64,000 nucleotides of DNA from Balamuthia mandrillaris. Taxonomy: Eukaryota; Discosea; Longamoebia; Balamuthiidae. The position numbers were made by a program, and so were the translations under genes. The DNA lies in assembly GCA_031835245.1 (NCBI GenBank), contig JAVKOQ010000277.1, forward strand, positions 1-64,000. The letters are read 5' to 3'. This document shows positions 1-11,799 of the stretch, piece by piece; positions within the stretch are counted from its first letter, which is position 1, and every line of letters starts with the position of its first letter. The notes beneath the pieces were generated by a model that did not search any database, was not told where the DNA came from, and worked only from the letters and a program-made list of their open reading frames with translations.

Positions 1-3000
1 TCCCTCTAGAGACAAATAACAACTCATTAACTCCTTCTCCCTCTTCTCCTCTCTCCATGACAAACAAAATAACCTCCCTCAATATTAGAGGAGGAATCTC
101 CAATAAACTCCCTGAACTCTTAAAAATGCAAAAAAAACATAGTATTGATATCCTTTGTCTACAGGAATGTGCAACTTAAACACAAAAATGGACTAGGTCT
201 GTCCCAAAAAACCTTACTACAATAACCTCTAGTACTCCAACAGACAAAAACAACCACAGAGGAGTTGCTTTCATCTTTCCATCCTATCTAGCAGGATAGA
301 TCCAACCCTTACAACCCCCACCAGACAACATTAAAGACAGGGTGATAGCAAAAAAGCTAAGTAACTCAGAACTTGAAAAGCTAATCTTGGTCAACATATA
401 TGCTCCAGCAAACAGAACAGAAAATAAACTATTTTGGAATGGAGACATCAACAATTACCTTACCAGTCTTGAAAACAAAAATCCAATAACAGTATGTGGA
501 GACCTCAATGCATATGATTTCCCTCATGATAACTCCAATGGAAATGGCAAACCTAATAAAAACTTTTCCCAGTTTAAAGAACGCCATAACCTACAGGACG
601 CATTTTTACATTTCAATGACAACCTTAGAACACCTACCCGTGAACAATACATCTCTACCAGAAAATACACACAAAGGACTCGCATAGACTACTTTCTTAC
701 AGAAAGAATTGAAAAACTCATTTTCACTAAACATGGTAAAACAAACATTTCAACAGACCATAAACCTATCACTGCCACAATAAACCTTCAATGTACTAAG
801 CCAATCATCCCAAAGAAACGCCTCCTTATCAAAGAAAACCCTCCACAGAAGACACAGAATACTTTAACACACTACTTGGAATAGAACTTGATATAACTCC
901 AACAAACCCTCATAATATTATGCTTAAATATGTTAATGCTGCCAAAAAGGCCCTTCCACCTCCCAAACAAATAAAACACCCACTCTCAATTCCAGAGTTA
1001 GGAAAAACAATTCAACAAAAGAATCGCCTCCACAAACTCATCAAGAGCTTCTGTGGAGAAAAGGAATGGAGGAAAAAAGACTACAAGAGAAATAGAGCAA
1101 TAATGCCCCTCCATCTAGATGACCCTAACTGGATAACAGAAGCCCTTTCAAAACTCAAAAGACTAAATAGTGAATACAGAAAACTCATGAAGCAAAAGAA
1201 AAGGAAAAATCACACAGCTAAATGTCCAACACATAATAAAAGCAAGCAACAAAGCCTCAAAACTCTTTTTCAAAAAATTCAAGAACCTCTCCTCACTTAA
1301 GGAAGAAGGTCAACAAAATCGTGTCACTTACTTAGCAAAAGATAATACTACAAAAACATCTGTGACCCCAGAAAAAATCACTAAAAATGTAGGCCGCTTC
1401 TAGGAAAACATGTACAAAGAACGTCCCCTCCCACCTGATATTGATAACAACTGCTACTGGCAATCTCTCCAAAAGAAAATGCACCCAGAAGCAACAAACC
1501 AAATAATAGCTCTATTCTCTATGCAGGAACTAAAAATGTGTATAAAAACACTCAAGAATGACTCTGCCCTAGGTAGTGATAACGTCATAGCAGAGCTACT
1601 CAAACTCACAGATGACTATAACCTCTCCTCTTTCCTTGACTCCCTCAATGAAGTACACAAGAAGAAAGAACTTCCACAGGAGTGGAACACTACAAAAATA
1701 TTCCTAATCTTTAAAGGAACCCCGATCTTTCAATGAACTACAGACCAATTGCCTTATGTACTATTATCTACAAGGTATACACCAAACTCATCCAACAACG
1801 CTTAGAAGAAGCCCTCCACAAGGCAAATATCCTCTCTACCTATCAATCCGGCTTTAGGAAAAACCACTCTACCCACTCCAACATCACAGCCCTGAGATGC
1901 ATCATAGAGGATGCAGCCTCTCACAATCACCCATTGCATACTCAATATGTAGATATACAAAAAGCCTTTGACTCAAAAAGCTATCTTCAAAACCCTTCAA
2001 CTGTATGGTCTGGAGGATCCAGCAGGTGATGTCTATAGAGGAATTTACAAAGACTCAACAACTACTGTCATCACCCCACATGGAGACTCTCCCCCTTTCA
2101 CAGTTAGTAGAGGTGTAAAACAAGGTGACCTCCTTTCACCTCTCCTTTTTATATAATTCTTAAACCCTATTATGGAATTCCTTTCAAACCTCAACTTAGG
2201 TCATACCACTAGAAAAGGTAGAAATATTGCCATAATGCTTCTGCAGATGATATTGTCCTCTTAGCAGACTCAGCAGAAAAGATTAGCACGTTGTTTAAAC
2301 ACCTTTACCTTTTCCTCAAACTATTCTCTATCAACATTAACCCAAAGAAAACTGCAATCTCCTCCATTCATGACAAATCACCTAGTCTTTATGTAGAACT
2401 TGATGGAAACCCCTACCTTATTTTATTGTATTCTACCTATCTAAGGGCTATGTTGTTAATAAGTAGGGCTTTTAAGTGTGCTGGAAGCCGTCTTGATGGA
2501 AATGCTACATTGATTTTTCAGAATTGTTTTACTTCATTGTAAGGTAGGGGTTTTTTTTTGTTTACATTACTTATACCCACACTCTTGCCCTACTTGTCCT
2601 AGAAACAATAGACCAGGAGGTCAGATGTACTATCAGAAAAGCTCTCAACATAAACCACAAATACAATAAAGCAATTCTAGTAGTAATAGAGTCCTATTTT
2701 TCCGCATTTTCTACACCTTATGCTTTTTTCCAGCAAGTTATTTAGAAAACAACTCGGGCCAAAATGTATTATTCAAAGAGGGAACAAGGGAACAAAGGGT
2801 GTCCAGAAGGAAAGTGTGGTGTGAACAAAACAAAAACTAACTAACTAAAAGAAAGAGAGAAGGAAGCAACAGAATAAAAGGAAGAAGCCTAGCAATGTGG
2901 CAGCAGGTGATTGGTCCATGTCGCAGATGTTGACAGAAAGGAAAAGAAAGGAAAGGAGCAATGGAACTAATATGTTGAGAGTAATTCTCAACACAGCCCC

Positions 3001-3480
3001 AAACAAAAAACCAAACAGATTCGTCCAATTGCCATACCTCCCAATTGACACAGAACATGTAAGATTCCGTGCACACCACAACCTTCTCCCATTATGTGCA
3101 AACACGTACTCCCCACAGCCTCCAAACCCCTCTATCAATGCCCAACATGCAGGCAATGCCCACCAAACTCCACAGAGGAAGAGGACCTGATCCACATGGT
3201 CTGTCACTGCCCAGCACTTAGCAAGACCAGAGAACACCTCCACCAAGACCTCAAAAACATCAACCCCAACCTCGCCCGCCTCTTCATTGACAACCTAGAC
3301 AAAGTCCTCACAGAAAAGGGCTGGCTGTCTCCCTGCCCCTCCTCCCTCCACCCCTCCCTTCCTCTTCTACAACAGCTTCACCTCCAAATTCCCTTACTAC
3401 GCCCACTGGGCCTACTCCTACAAAACCTGCAGCCAGCCAGTATCCCACCTGCTCCACAGCTCCACAGCACCTAACCACCT
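1..3480 (+). mobile_element. Decayed non-LTR (LINE) retrotransposon, ORF2 region
   Basis: This is a remnant of a LINE polyprotein. An endonuclease/exonuclease/phosphatase domain is readable in pieces: 'TSLNIRGG' near 76, 'LCLQEC' near 158, 'NIYAPANR' near 394, 'GDLNAYD' near 499, 'RIDYF' near 682 and 'STDHKPI' near 750. A reverse transcriptase follows: 'NYRPIALC' near 1736, 'YVDIQKAFDS' near 1945, 'GVKQGDLLSP' near 2113, and a catalytic box read as 'SADDIVLLADSAEK' near 2236, where YADD/FADD is expected. A C-terminal cysteine/histidine cluster ('CPTCRQCP', 'HMVCHCPAL') lies at 3135-3210. Stop codons near 175 and 297 and several frame changes (near 1733, 1970 and 2156) show it is inactive. The 5' end lies outside the window. 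The family is inferred from motif order; the clade is not determined. Confidence 0.88.
2408..2552. mobile_element. Small inverted-repeat element (MITE candidate) inside the LINE
   Basis: A 13-base sequence AACCCCTACCTTA at 2408-2420 is matched perfectly by its reverse complement at 2540-2552. The 145-bp interval separates reverse-transcriptase-like coding before it (ending near 'VELDGN') from LINE-like coding after it (around 2580-2680). The interval contains no open frame of its own. This looks like a short nonautonomous DNA transposon that landed in the LINE after it died. No clear target duplication was seen. Confidence 0.5.
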
Positions 3481-4100
3481 TATAGGAAGACAACAAGACA
3501 ACCCACCACAATGCATAACAAACCACAGCGACCCATGCCCAACAAAGACACTCAAAGACACATCCCACATTCCACCCACACAAACCAAGCCAAAGGGGAT
3601 GCTTTCAATAACCCCTCCCAAGAGCCTACCAGGATAGCGTTTACATCGTAATTCCTCCTTAGAGGCAAATACCCACTTGTATTTCCCCATTGCACACACC
3701 ATTAAAGGTCAACCTCAATGGTTGTATCTAAATTTGCTGACCAAATCAGTCCAACAGAAAAGCAATAAAACTATTTTGAACTGAACTCTTCCTGAAAATA
3801 AATGCACCCAAAATTAATAATCCAAATAAAAACGCATACATGCAACACAACACCCCTCTTTCCCACAATACTCTCCAAAACTTGCTGTAGGTCATTTTCC
3901 TCTCTCTCCACGCTGGCCTCTTCTTGCACCATCCCCCCGTGGTACTCCTCGAGTAACATCCCTGTTGGTAGGCCTTGGCACGTGCTCACCTAGCAAGCAC
4001 ACCTCCCTGCCCTGGCATGGATTATGTACCAAACCCTTTTCTGATGGTGTTGCTTCTCACAATTTCCCTGTTTTGAATACACCTTAAGGTACATTTTACA
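3481..4100. other. Gene-poor stretch; one short unassigned frame
   Basis: The stretch follows the LINE cysteine cluster and has no convincing gene. A 72-codon minus-strand frame (3989-3771) has an amphipathic, glutamate-rich middle and no recognisable motif. It could be a leftover exon or chance. Nothing else is supported here. Confidence 0.4.
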
Positions 4101-5531
4101 TTATTTCAGTAGCGAGGTTTCCTCATTGCTACTAACCTTTTCTACAGCAATATATAGTGGCAAAAACAGCAGTTGGTCTCATTGTGAGAGCTGGGGGTCT
4201 CGTTGCAGGGGACTTGGCATATTTCCATTGGGTAGATTGAAAACAACAACAAGATCTTATGCAAGCCCTGGAAACAGGGCACATCCCACCTTTGGAAATA
4301 GACCAAGTATTGTTTGAACAAAAAGAACAAATGGATGGTTGAGACAATACTTTCTCCGTCAAAATTCATCTATTGCTATTACCTTGTGACTGGGGAACAC
4401 GGAACAGGAAAGACTTCCATTGTTCAACAAGCTGCCTTGGCCATTCAAGAAAAAGCCAAAAGGAACAAGGAACCAACTGGCATTATTTATGTGGATGTTA
4501 ATACTCCACTGCTGTTGGAAATGACACTTGCTTCTGCCCTGAATTTCAGGTTCCAGGAAAAAATCAATTTCTTTTCTCATCTGCAACAAAAGATTCTTGG
4601 GGAATCCCCACACTCAGGTTTGTTTCCTGGTTTGTTTTATCTATTGTTTCTAACACATTTCAATTTCTTAGGACTTCCATCAGTGCCACCAATCAATAGA
4701 AGACTAGTTGCCCTGGAAACACAAGCAAACATATATCGGAGCAAATACTAAAAGCCTGTAGTGCTTGTCATTGATAATATCAATCGTTTGGTGGCCACAG
4801 CCCCAGAACTCTTACGTGAACTGCAGATGTTTGCAAAAAACGATGCAAATAAAAAAGATATTTAAGTAGTCTTTATTTCCAGTGAAGGAAGCAGACCAGC
4901 ATTTTTACAAAGTTAGTTGTTGTGTTTTATTGTTTGTGTTATTTGTTTTTAAATAACTTTTTTTTGGATCTTAGAAAGTAGTCAGTGGTTACGTGGTCAA
5001 ATCTTGGAAATTGGTGATTTTGAAAAGACTGAAGCCAGAGATTACTTTGTGAAAACCTTAGGCTTTCCAGAAACTATTGCTACAAGTGTGGTTGAGATAG
5101 TTGGTGGAAGATTGCTTTTACTTCAACAATATGCAGCTAAGCTTAAAGAGGGTGAAACCTTTGAAGGTTTATTATTTTTAAACATGGTTTTTTTTTGCTT
5201 TTTTCTTATTTTTTAAAAAATAGGTATTACTGAAGAGTTGTTTACTCGTGTCAATGACGATTTTTTACATGCAATAACAGTGGAAAGCCCAGAACAAAAG
5301 CAGGTTGTATTGAAACTTATAACAACATTATAGGAAAGAAGCTGGCTTTCTAAAACAGAATTTGAAAGTAAAGTACAAGACAAAGCCTTACGTCAGCACC
5401 TGCTTTCTCCAAAATCCCAAGAAGGAAGTTATTTGCAATCCATTTTTGCCTATCACCCTAAAAAACGTTATTATATATTCCAGTCTCACTTAGCTAAGGT
5501 GTATGCTCAAAGGAAATGGAAAATCAAATAA
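4100..5531 (+). pseudogene. P-loop (AAA+/STAND-like) ATPase pseudogene, introns retained
   Basis: Translated segments form one protein: a Walker A loop 'GEHGTGKTS' near 4393, a Walker B strand 'VLVIDNINRL' near 4760, a sensor-like 'VVFISSEGSRP' near 4870, then helical sequence ('IGDFEKTEARDYF', 'VVEIVGGRLLLLQQYA') to about 5530. Three GT-AG introns can be placed (about 4619-4672, 4911-4974 and 5167-5223), so this is not a processed copy. In-frame stops near 4749, 4864 and 5332 and a disordered 5' end show it is dead. The order resembles archaeal-type or KAP/STAND ATPase domains known in fungi and amoebae; the exact family was not determined. The region sits in decayed repeat DNA. Confidence 0.7.
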
Positions 5532-6790
5532 AATTATATGATTATATTCAATTATTAGTTATGTAAATGGAGTAAACCATTTAATAAAAATAATATATAT
5601 TACAATGAACACGTTTTACACAAAAAAGGGTGTTCTTTTTTGGAAATTATTTTTGATAAATATTTATTAATTATTTTGAAAAATAAATAATTAATATTTT
5701 TCTATTGAAAATAAAACATTTTAAATTTATTTTGTTCATTATTTTTATGTTCAGTTTTGAATATCAAATAAAAATAAAAAAATTAAGTTAATGATTTTCA
5801 TTTTTAAAAAAAGGGAAAAAAGAGACTGTTGGAAAACCAACAATTCATGTTATTATGACTTCTTGTCAACACTTTCCTTGGATATCCTAAATTCTCTTAC
5901 CCCTTTTTATTTTCCCTTTTTCCTTGCAACACTCAAAGCACACACTTTGGTCCACACCTCTTTTCTTGTGAATAAATAAACCCAGAGTCACTTACATGAC
6001 GTTCCTTTCATGATCCACAGGTTTTATTCCATTAACAAAACTTCTATACTAATAAAGTTAAAAAATTTTATGAAGCTTGATTTAATAAACGGAATGTTAT
6101 ACTACTCTCTCATAATACCTATCCCTGTCTCCCCTTGTATATATATCTCTTTCTTCATTATATTAAAGGTCGTTTCCCTATGTCCATCAAGTTTGTGTCC
6201 ATTAGGTTGTTCCCCTACTGGCCTGATCACAGAAACAATAAAGTGACCAAAATAAAGTGGATTTTATAAGAAAAAAAGAAAACAATGAAGAATCTTTAAC
6301 TTAAAAGATAACAAAAAAACATATTTATAAAGTTAATGACAAGTTTGGTCAACTAGGTATTATCCCTTTTGTGTATTTAACAATGATCAAGGCTTTGATG
6401 TAAAACACTTGTTGAGCTCATCTGCAATGGCTGCAAAAAGGTTGTCAAGAAATTTATTGAATTGATGAAGCTTTCCATATGTGGCCAAAATACCTGTTTT
6501 TATAACATTGCCAAGGATGCTAATTGTAAAACCTTTAAAAATAATAATACAAATGTAGGTCCCTTCAAAAAAGCCGTTTTTCAAGAATAAGAAGTCCTGG
6601 TCTGTGTTGTATTAGTTAATAGGGTCACTGTGCTCGGAACAAATGTAAATAACTGCTTATCTCCTGGTGGAACCACTTTAGTTATCAACAAGGCCTTGAC
6701 CAGCCTTCTCTTACCCTCCTCTTCCTGGTAGCAAGGCCCTTGGAGACTCTACAGCAGGTCCTTTGCTCCCTCAGGGCAGGTCTTTGTACT
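5532..6790. other. AT-rich intergenic DNA with one interspersed repeat
   Basis: This stretch is very rich in A and T (especially 5530-5800), with only short frames. The segment at about 6105-6232 recurs, diverged, at about 14550-14690: both carry CTTGTATATATATCTCTTTC, then TATTAAAGGTC, then a 'GTGTCCATT(A/G)GGTTGTTCCCCTAC' block. No gene is supported. The 65-codon frame on the minus strand at 6584-6387 has no recognisable feature. Confidence 0.6.
6105..6232. repeat. Interspersed repeat, copy A
   Basis: It is homologous to about 14550-14690 in this window: same order of blocks, with scattered substitutions and a small indel. A weaker partial match to the last block occurs near 13910-13960. 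It may be the 3' end of a LINE or SINE, but no poly(A) tail or target duplication could be fixed. Confidence 0.65.
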
Positions 6791-7039
6791 TAAGTGTGCT
6801 GAGCTCCTCCTTGGTCATGGGCAGGGAAAACATAGTAAATGCTTGAGATGTGAAAGAGAATGTGGCAAGACAATGAGAGAGAAAGAGAGAGAAAAGAGAA
6901 AGAAAAGAGAAAAGAGAATGAGAGAGAAAGAGAAAGAGAGAAGAAAAAGAAAATAACACAAACGATGAAAAGAATGAGGAGTGCTGGTACTATCATCAGT
7001 GCCATAGCCATAAAGCACACTGATTATTTCTTCTAGAAG

Positions 7040-7345
7040 CTTATGTTGCAGAGATGGGCAACCCGGAAATGTTGTGATGTGCCAGGGAGAATGGCTGTCC
7101 TTGGGATGAGCACACCTGCACCAACACAGTGAAAGCAGGACACCTGGAGGTGCTGCAATGTGCCAGGGCCAATGGTAAAGCGAAGCAGTCAACAGAAATT
7201 GCCACCAGCTAAAATAGCAGAGTGAGGCAAAGTACAGGTATGCAGCAGAGCTGCCCTCGCTGGGCATATAGGTACTGCAATGGGCCAGGGCCAAAGGATG
7301 CCTATGGGACAAAGAGACATCTGGAGGTGATGCGACCTTAGGTAT
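7040..7345 (+). pseudogene. Ankyrin-repeat gene fragment ('CPWDE' type), decayed
   Basis: The plus strand reads 'CARENGCPWDEHTCTN' followed by 'KAGHLEVLQCARANG', the 33-residue ankyrin variant seen in large tandem families of amoebae, algae, oomycetes and giant viruses. Further degraded units follow up to about 7340. An in-frame stop lies inside the first unit (before 'CARENG') and more follow. No start or intact reading frame remains. A second fragment of the same family lies at 11800-12185. Confidence 0.72.
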
Positions 7346-7867
7346 TCAAAAAGTCCCGTCCTTGAAGCCACTGGGATAGAAATGTTGATGGTGTTGTTAT
7401 CTATTCACAGGAAAAAAAAAGTCAGAAAAAAACAACCAATTTACAACACGCAGAAGGTAAATTCATTGTTCTGTGGTAAATTAGTTGTCTGAACAACCCA
7501 GCTACATCCTGCTTTTTTGCTAACCACGTTTTTACACCAAGTGTTTGTTAAAACAACATCAATAACAACCGTTTTACTACATACCATAGTTAACCAAGAA
7601 GAAGATCTTGTTTTTTTTTTGTTGTTGTTGAAAACACAGTGCCAATAAATCAAACAGAAAACAGCCAAAAGTGAATGAGCAACAAAGAAAACTTTGTTTA
7701 CTTCATATAAACAAAGTAGATAGTCTGTTGTGGAAACACACTTGCCAAAGCTGGAAGTTGACTTCAAGGTCAGTGTAAGGCTGCACTTGTCTTCTCCAGT
7801 CTCAGTTTCATCAACATCAGCACTTTTTCATTCTTTACTTGTCTTTTCTTTCCTAGGTTCCCTACAA

Positions 7868-8290
7868 GCAACGAAGAAGAAAAAGAAGAAAAAGAGAAAG
7901 AGGAAAAGAAAGAAAACAAAGAAGAAGAGAAAAAGAAAAAAAGGAAGAGAAAGAGAAAGAGAAAGAAAAAAAAGAAGAAAAAGAAGAAGAAGAAGAAGAA
8001 GAAGAAGAAAAAGAAGAACAAGAAAAAGAAGAAGAAGAAGAAAAAGAAAAAGAACAAGAACAAGAAGAATAGGAAGAGGAAAAAAGGAAGAAGATGAAAA
8101 GGAAGAGGAAAAACAGGAAGAGGAAGAAAAGGAAGAGAAAGAAGAGGAAGAGGAAAAGAAAGAAGAAAAGAAAAAGGAAGCAGAAAACAGTGTTTTACAA
8201 AAAGACAAAGAAGCCTGTGCACCAAAAGAAGACCATTGACCTGAAGAAGAAGAAGAAGAAGAAGAAAAAAACAAGAAGAATAAGAAGAAT
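7868..8290 (+). repeat. 400-nt polypurine (AAG/GAA-rich) tract
   Basis: Apart from scattered C and T interruptions, the plus strand is A and G only, built from GAAGAA and AAGAAG units with AGAGAAAG variants. All frames translate to Lys/Glu/Arg or, on the other strand, Phe/Leu/Ser, which is expected of such a repeat and is not evidence of a protein. Such tracts can adopt triplex (H-DNA) structure. A smaller purine tract lies at about 6865-6955. Confidence 0.85.
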
Positions 8291-8559
8291 GGTAAAAGTA
8301 AGCATTCTCACCATTTTTGTTTGTACAAGCAGTGGTCCAAGAAAGATCTTTTGCACTTTTTGCCCTTCTTCTCTTTCTTTTGCCTCCTGTGGTTCCTGTT
8401 TTTTGTTCAAAAACCATTATCTCCATCTTTCTTTAACTTTTTTTTGTTGCCCTTTCTGTTTTGATGTTTTTTTGCTACTAGTAGAAAATGTTCTTAGAAA
8501 TAGTATTGTATTTTTTTTTTCCCTGTTGTTACTTTATCACATTGAGGATAGTTGATGAA

Positions 8560-9370
8560 GGAGATACATCAGGCTATGAACAAAGCAATAAGATGCATTG
8601 GGCCATTAGAAGGGCAACAAACAACAGAACATTGAGAAAAACATTCTTTTCTATGTGCACTCTTTTATTTTTCCCCCTTTATTGTTTGTATTTTTCTTTT
8701 TATTTTCTTTCTTGTTGTTTCCCATCTTTTCTTGTAGTTACGTTCTCTCATATTGTTTCTTTCTTTGTAGTTCATGTCTCTAACTTTTTTCCTTAGAAAC
8801 AAAATATAACTCACCTATTGCTTGTGAACATTGGTGATAGTGAGTTTTTGCAGTTGCTCAACAAAAGGAACATTGTTTTCTAATTGTGATGGAACTGTAC
8901 ATGGAATTGCCCATGTTCTTCCTTTGTTTCTTGTTTGGTTTTCTTTCTTCTCTTGTTTTGACTTCAACTTTACTTCTATAGGAACACAGCAATGGTTTCC
9001 TTCCTGAAAGACAGCACACTTCTGTCCTATTTCACAAGTATTCACATTTGATGCAGGCTCCTCCTCATAGTACCATAACAGAAATAGGACAGAAGCCCAA
9101 AAGCCTGAGCTAGGGTGAACAATAAATGACAATATTTTTCCAATAATTTTATTGATATTTTTCACAGTTAGTTATTTGAGTATAAAACTGTTGTTCTTTA
9201 GTTGTAAAATCCTTGTTCTGTGACAACCATTTTGCACCAAAACTCGTACCTTCTGGGTGTTCTTCTGTTGTAATTTGGTTGTTTTGTTGTGGTAATTCTG
9301 TTGTAAAAAGGGTATTTTTCACACCTGCACCAGCCAACCCAACACAGGAAAAAAAAATCAGGGGGAAAAA
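8560..9370 (-). other. Unassigned short frames on the minus strand
   Basis: Two minus-strand frames (116 codons at 9165-8815, 62 codons at 9337-9149) follow the hypothetical frame at 9948-9385. The first contains a hydrophobic stretch ('GFWASVLFLLWYY') and cysteines, but no known motif. They could be exons of one minus-strand gene or fragments. A run resembling 9345-9385 also occurs near 7410-7445. Confidence 0.25.
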
Positions 9371-9384
9371 ACAACAATTTTACT

Positions 9385-9948
9385 TCACCAAAAACAAAGA
9401 CGTTTGAGGTACTGTACAGTCCATTTCAAGTAGTCCCTGTAGTAGTAATTATCTTTGGTGACAGTGGTTTTGAACCATTTCACCTTGTCTGGTGTTTGTA
9501 GGCTGTTCATCACCTTATACAATCCAGCTTCCCAAATGGGGTCCACTATCTCCTGGGCCAGCTCTTCTTTGCTGTGTGCTTGTAGCAGAAGAGGGAAATC
9601 TTCATCATCCTCAACACCAACACCATCATCCACTTCTCCCATTTCCTTCACCCTGGGCTTTACCACATCCTCATTACTACTAAACATAGGTGGTTTTTTT
9701 GTAGTATACATAGCCCCCTCTGTTGCTTTCCAGCTTTTTCCTGAAATAGATATTGGCTTAGCATTTGGAAAAAAAAGCATAATGTGCACACCAACCTGAA
9801 GATCTAAGCAGTGGGCACAAGTTTTGTGGTCTTGTTGTGTACTGTGAGTGAGCCACTTTGAGACACAAGTCCTGTGGAAGGTTGCAACAAGCACAGAATA
9901 CAAGGTTTTTCCCTCTGTACCTCCACTCTTCCTCTTCATGGCAGACAC
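9385..9948 (-). CDS. Hypothetical protein, possible RING-finger remnant
   Basis: A frame of 187 codons lies on the minus strand. Near its start it reads 'FHRTCVSKWLT', then about ten residues later 'CAHC', which matches the second half of a RING finger (H-x2-C-x3-W-L ... C-x2-C). The first half, with its two CxxC pairs, is not visible in the same frame; a neighbouring frame has 'FCACC', so an intron or frameshift may separate them. The remainder has an acidic stretch ('VDDGVGVEDDEDF') and an aromatic C-terminus ('DNYYYRDYLKW'). The surrounding DNA is full of decayed genes, so this may be a pseudogene. The RING call is tentative. Confidence 0.35.
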   Translation of the reverse strand: MSAMKRKSGGTEGKTLYSVLVATFHRTCVSKWLTHSTQQDHKTCAHCLDLQVGVHIMLFFPNAKPISISGKSWKATEGAMYTTKKPPMFSSNEDVVKPRVKEMGEVDDGVGVEDDEDFPLLLQAHSKEELAQEIVDPIWEAGLYKVMNSLQTPDKVKWFKTTVTKDNYYYRDYLKWTVQYLKRLCFW

Positions 9949-10359
9949 GCTGGGCGCCTTTGTCAGGAGTAGTCATTATCACAAAGGTCTCCCTCCTCTG
10001 CCTCTGCTTCTCACCCCACCACCATCACCACCACCACCACCACCATTTCTGCTTCATTCAACAAGTGGTCCATCTGTCTAGAACCCATGAATGACAGCAG
10101 CAAATCACAAATGCTGTGTTGCTGCAGCCACACTTTCCACTGCAGCTGCTAGATGACAGCCAACATGGAGCCACAGTTGAAGTCATACGTGTTTGTAGAG
10201 CATTTTACTGCTGCTGTTCCATCAACCATGTACAACCGCGAATTGTTGGTTTTCCAACAAAGGCTTCATTCTAAGACCATAGAGGACAAATGGACAGATG
10301 GATGTATGGAAAGACTTTCAGTGGCTTATGCTGTCCTTGAATAGGCTAGCTTTTGGCAT

Positions 10360-10869
10360 TCTTTTGCTAGCAAGATATCGTTACGTTCATCCCCTATACA
10401 CCAGGGTGCCCCTGTTGGTCTTGATGTTGGTAGTTCAGGTAGTGGACTCCCAGAGGGTCAATGTGCTGTCTGTCCCAAAGTCCAGCAGAGTGTTGACATT
10501 GTTCTCTGCTCTGGTGGCCTCTGTGATGGCTAGGGCGTAGTTCTGAGAGGTGCTATCATGTTTCAGCATGTGTTTGTCTTGTCTACCAAGGTAGTCAGCT
10601 CCACATCGGCCAGCTCCTTCAGGGTCACCTGATCCTGCACCTACTCTGAGCCATTGTAGCACAGCATGTTGCCTGTGGCAGCTCTGCTAGTGTCCACTGT
10701 CGAGGTCCCTTCCTCTCCCATTCCAGCTTGCCTGTGGCAGTTGTATTGATGCACAGCACCTGCCTGTCAGCGCCTGGTTGGACGGCCAGCAGTACTCCAT
10801 CCCTGTTGTTGGTGACCAACACACCCTCCCCTGACAAGATATTTCTCCCCACCAGCACAAGAAAAACAA
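10360..10869 (-). pseudogene. Unrecognised coding-like region, broken
   Basis: Two overlapping minus-strand frames (77 codons at 10858-10625 and 75 codons at 10662-10435) have even amino-acid composition ('ILSGEGVLVTNNRDGVLLA', then 'LLDFGTDSTLTLWES') and appear to continue each other after a frame change. Base composition is richer in G and C than the surroundings, which supports former coding. No family was recognised. Confidence 0.3.
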
Positions 10870-11790
10870 GAAGGTATAGTAGTTATCTGCACTTTTACAC
10901 CTTCTTTCATTGCATCAGCCTTATGATCTCCTCTTCCATTCAGATAGACAAGAAGAAAGAGGTCAAAATTAGAGAACACTCTGCAGCAAATAGGGTGACT
11001 TTGTTCTGTTGGACATTGCCAAGAACATATGATTTAAGTGGTCCAACAAACCATGGAAGGTCTGGAATTGCATTGAATGTGAGCATAAGTGTGCTGCTAA
11101 ATGCAAAGGTAGTGTCCACAAGTGTGCACTCCCCATGGGTTTTTTGACAAGACGTTTTGGTTGGAGTGGGATGGAGTCAATTGAAAAGGTATCAAGGTTC
11201 CTAAGAAAGAAAGAAGTTGCAAGTTCATGTGAACTTAATATGAAAGGTAAGATGTGCATATCCCTAATCCAAAGTGTAACAAGGTGTTGGTTATGTGTTT
11301 CTAAACTGTGTGCCAGGATGAAAACCTTCAAAGAAACAGATAATGAGATTATGATCTGTGAGGCCATGGTCATGCTGGAGCATTGGATCACCCTGGATGT
11401 TGCTGGTGGAAGCAAGAACCAGCTGTGTAAGAAACACATGCCCAAAAACCTCATGCTTCTTTAATTGTCTCACTCACTGCTGCAGAAAATAACAGAAGAC
11501 CAGCTGAACCTTATCATAAAATTGAAAGACATGGAAAATTTGATCATGCACAACCAGGAGGTTAACAACCCCGCTGAGAGAACTAGAAGATGATGAGGAC
11601 AACAAACAGACTGTTCAAATCAAAGCATAGGTGGTTGGCATGTTGGAAAATTATTGTAAACAAGAGAAAGTTCCTTTTGAAACAGACCCCTGGCCAGAGC
11701 ACAAAAGAAACAACAATAATAACACAAGAATATTGTTGATAAAACAAACAAACAAACAAGATGGAGGGAAGAATGGTGGGTCATCCTGAA
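10870..11790 (+). other. Unassigned stretch between decayed genes
   Basis: Short plus-strand frames occur at 11135-11464 (109 codons, cysteine-rich, 'CWLCVSKLC') and just upstream; none has a known motif or a continuous gene structure. They may be the N-terminal part of the ankyrin-type pseudogene that follows. Confidence 0.25.
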
Positions 11791-11799
11791 AAACCTCCA

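Noticed and set aside
1-5531. Stop-codon reassignment to rescue the LINE and ATPase frames
   Set aside because: Intact genes elsewhere (DDX42, INTS6, both RhoGEFs, Fanzor copy 2) end at normal stops in the expected places, and the broken regions also have frameshifts.
7730-8239. 169-codon Lys/Glu/Arg-rich frame and its Phe/Leu/Ser-rich complement
   Set aside because: All frames are open across the purine tract because A/G-only codons rarely give stops; composition follows the repeat, with no motif.
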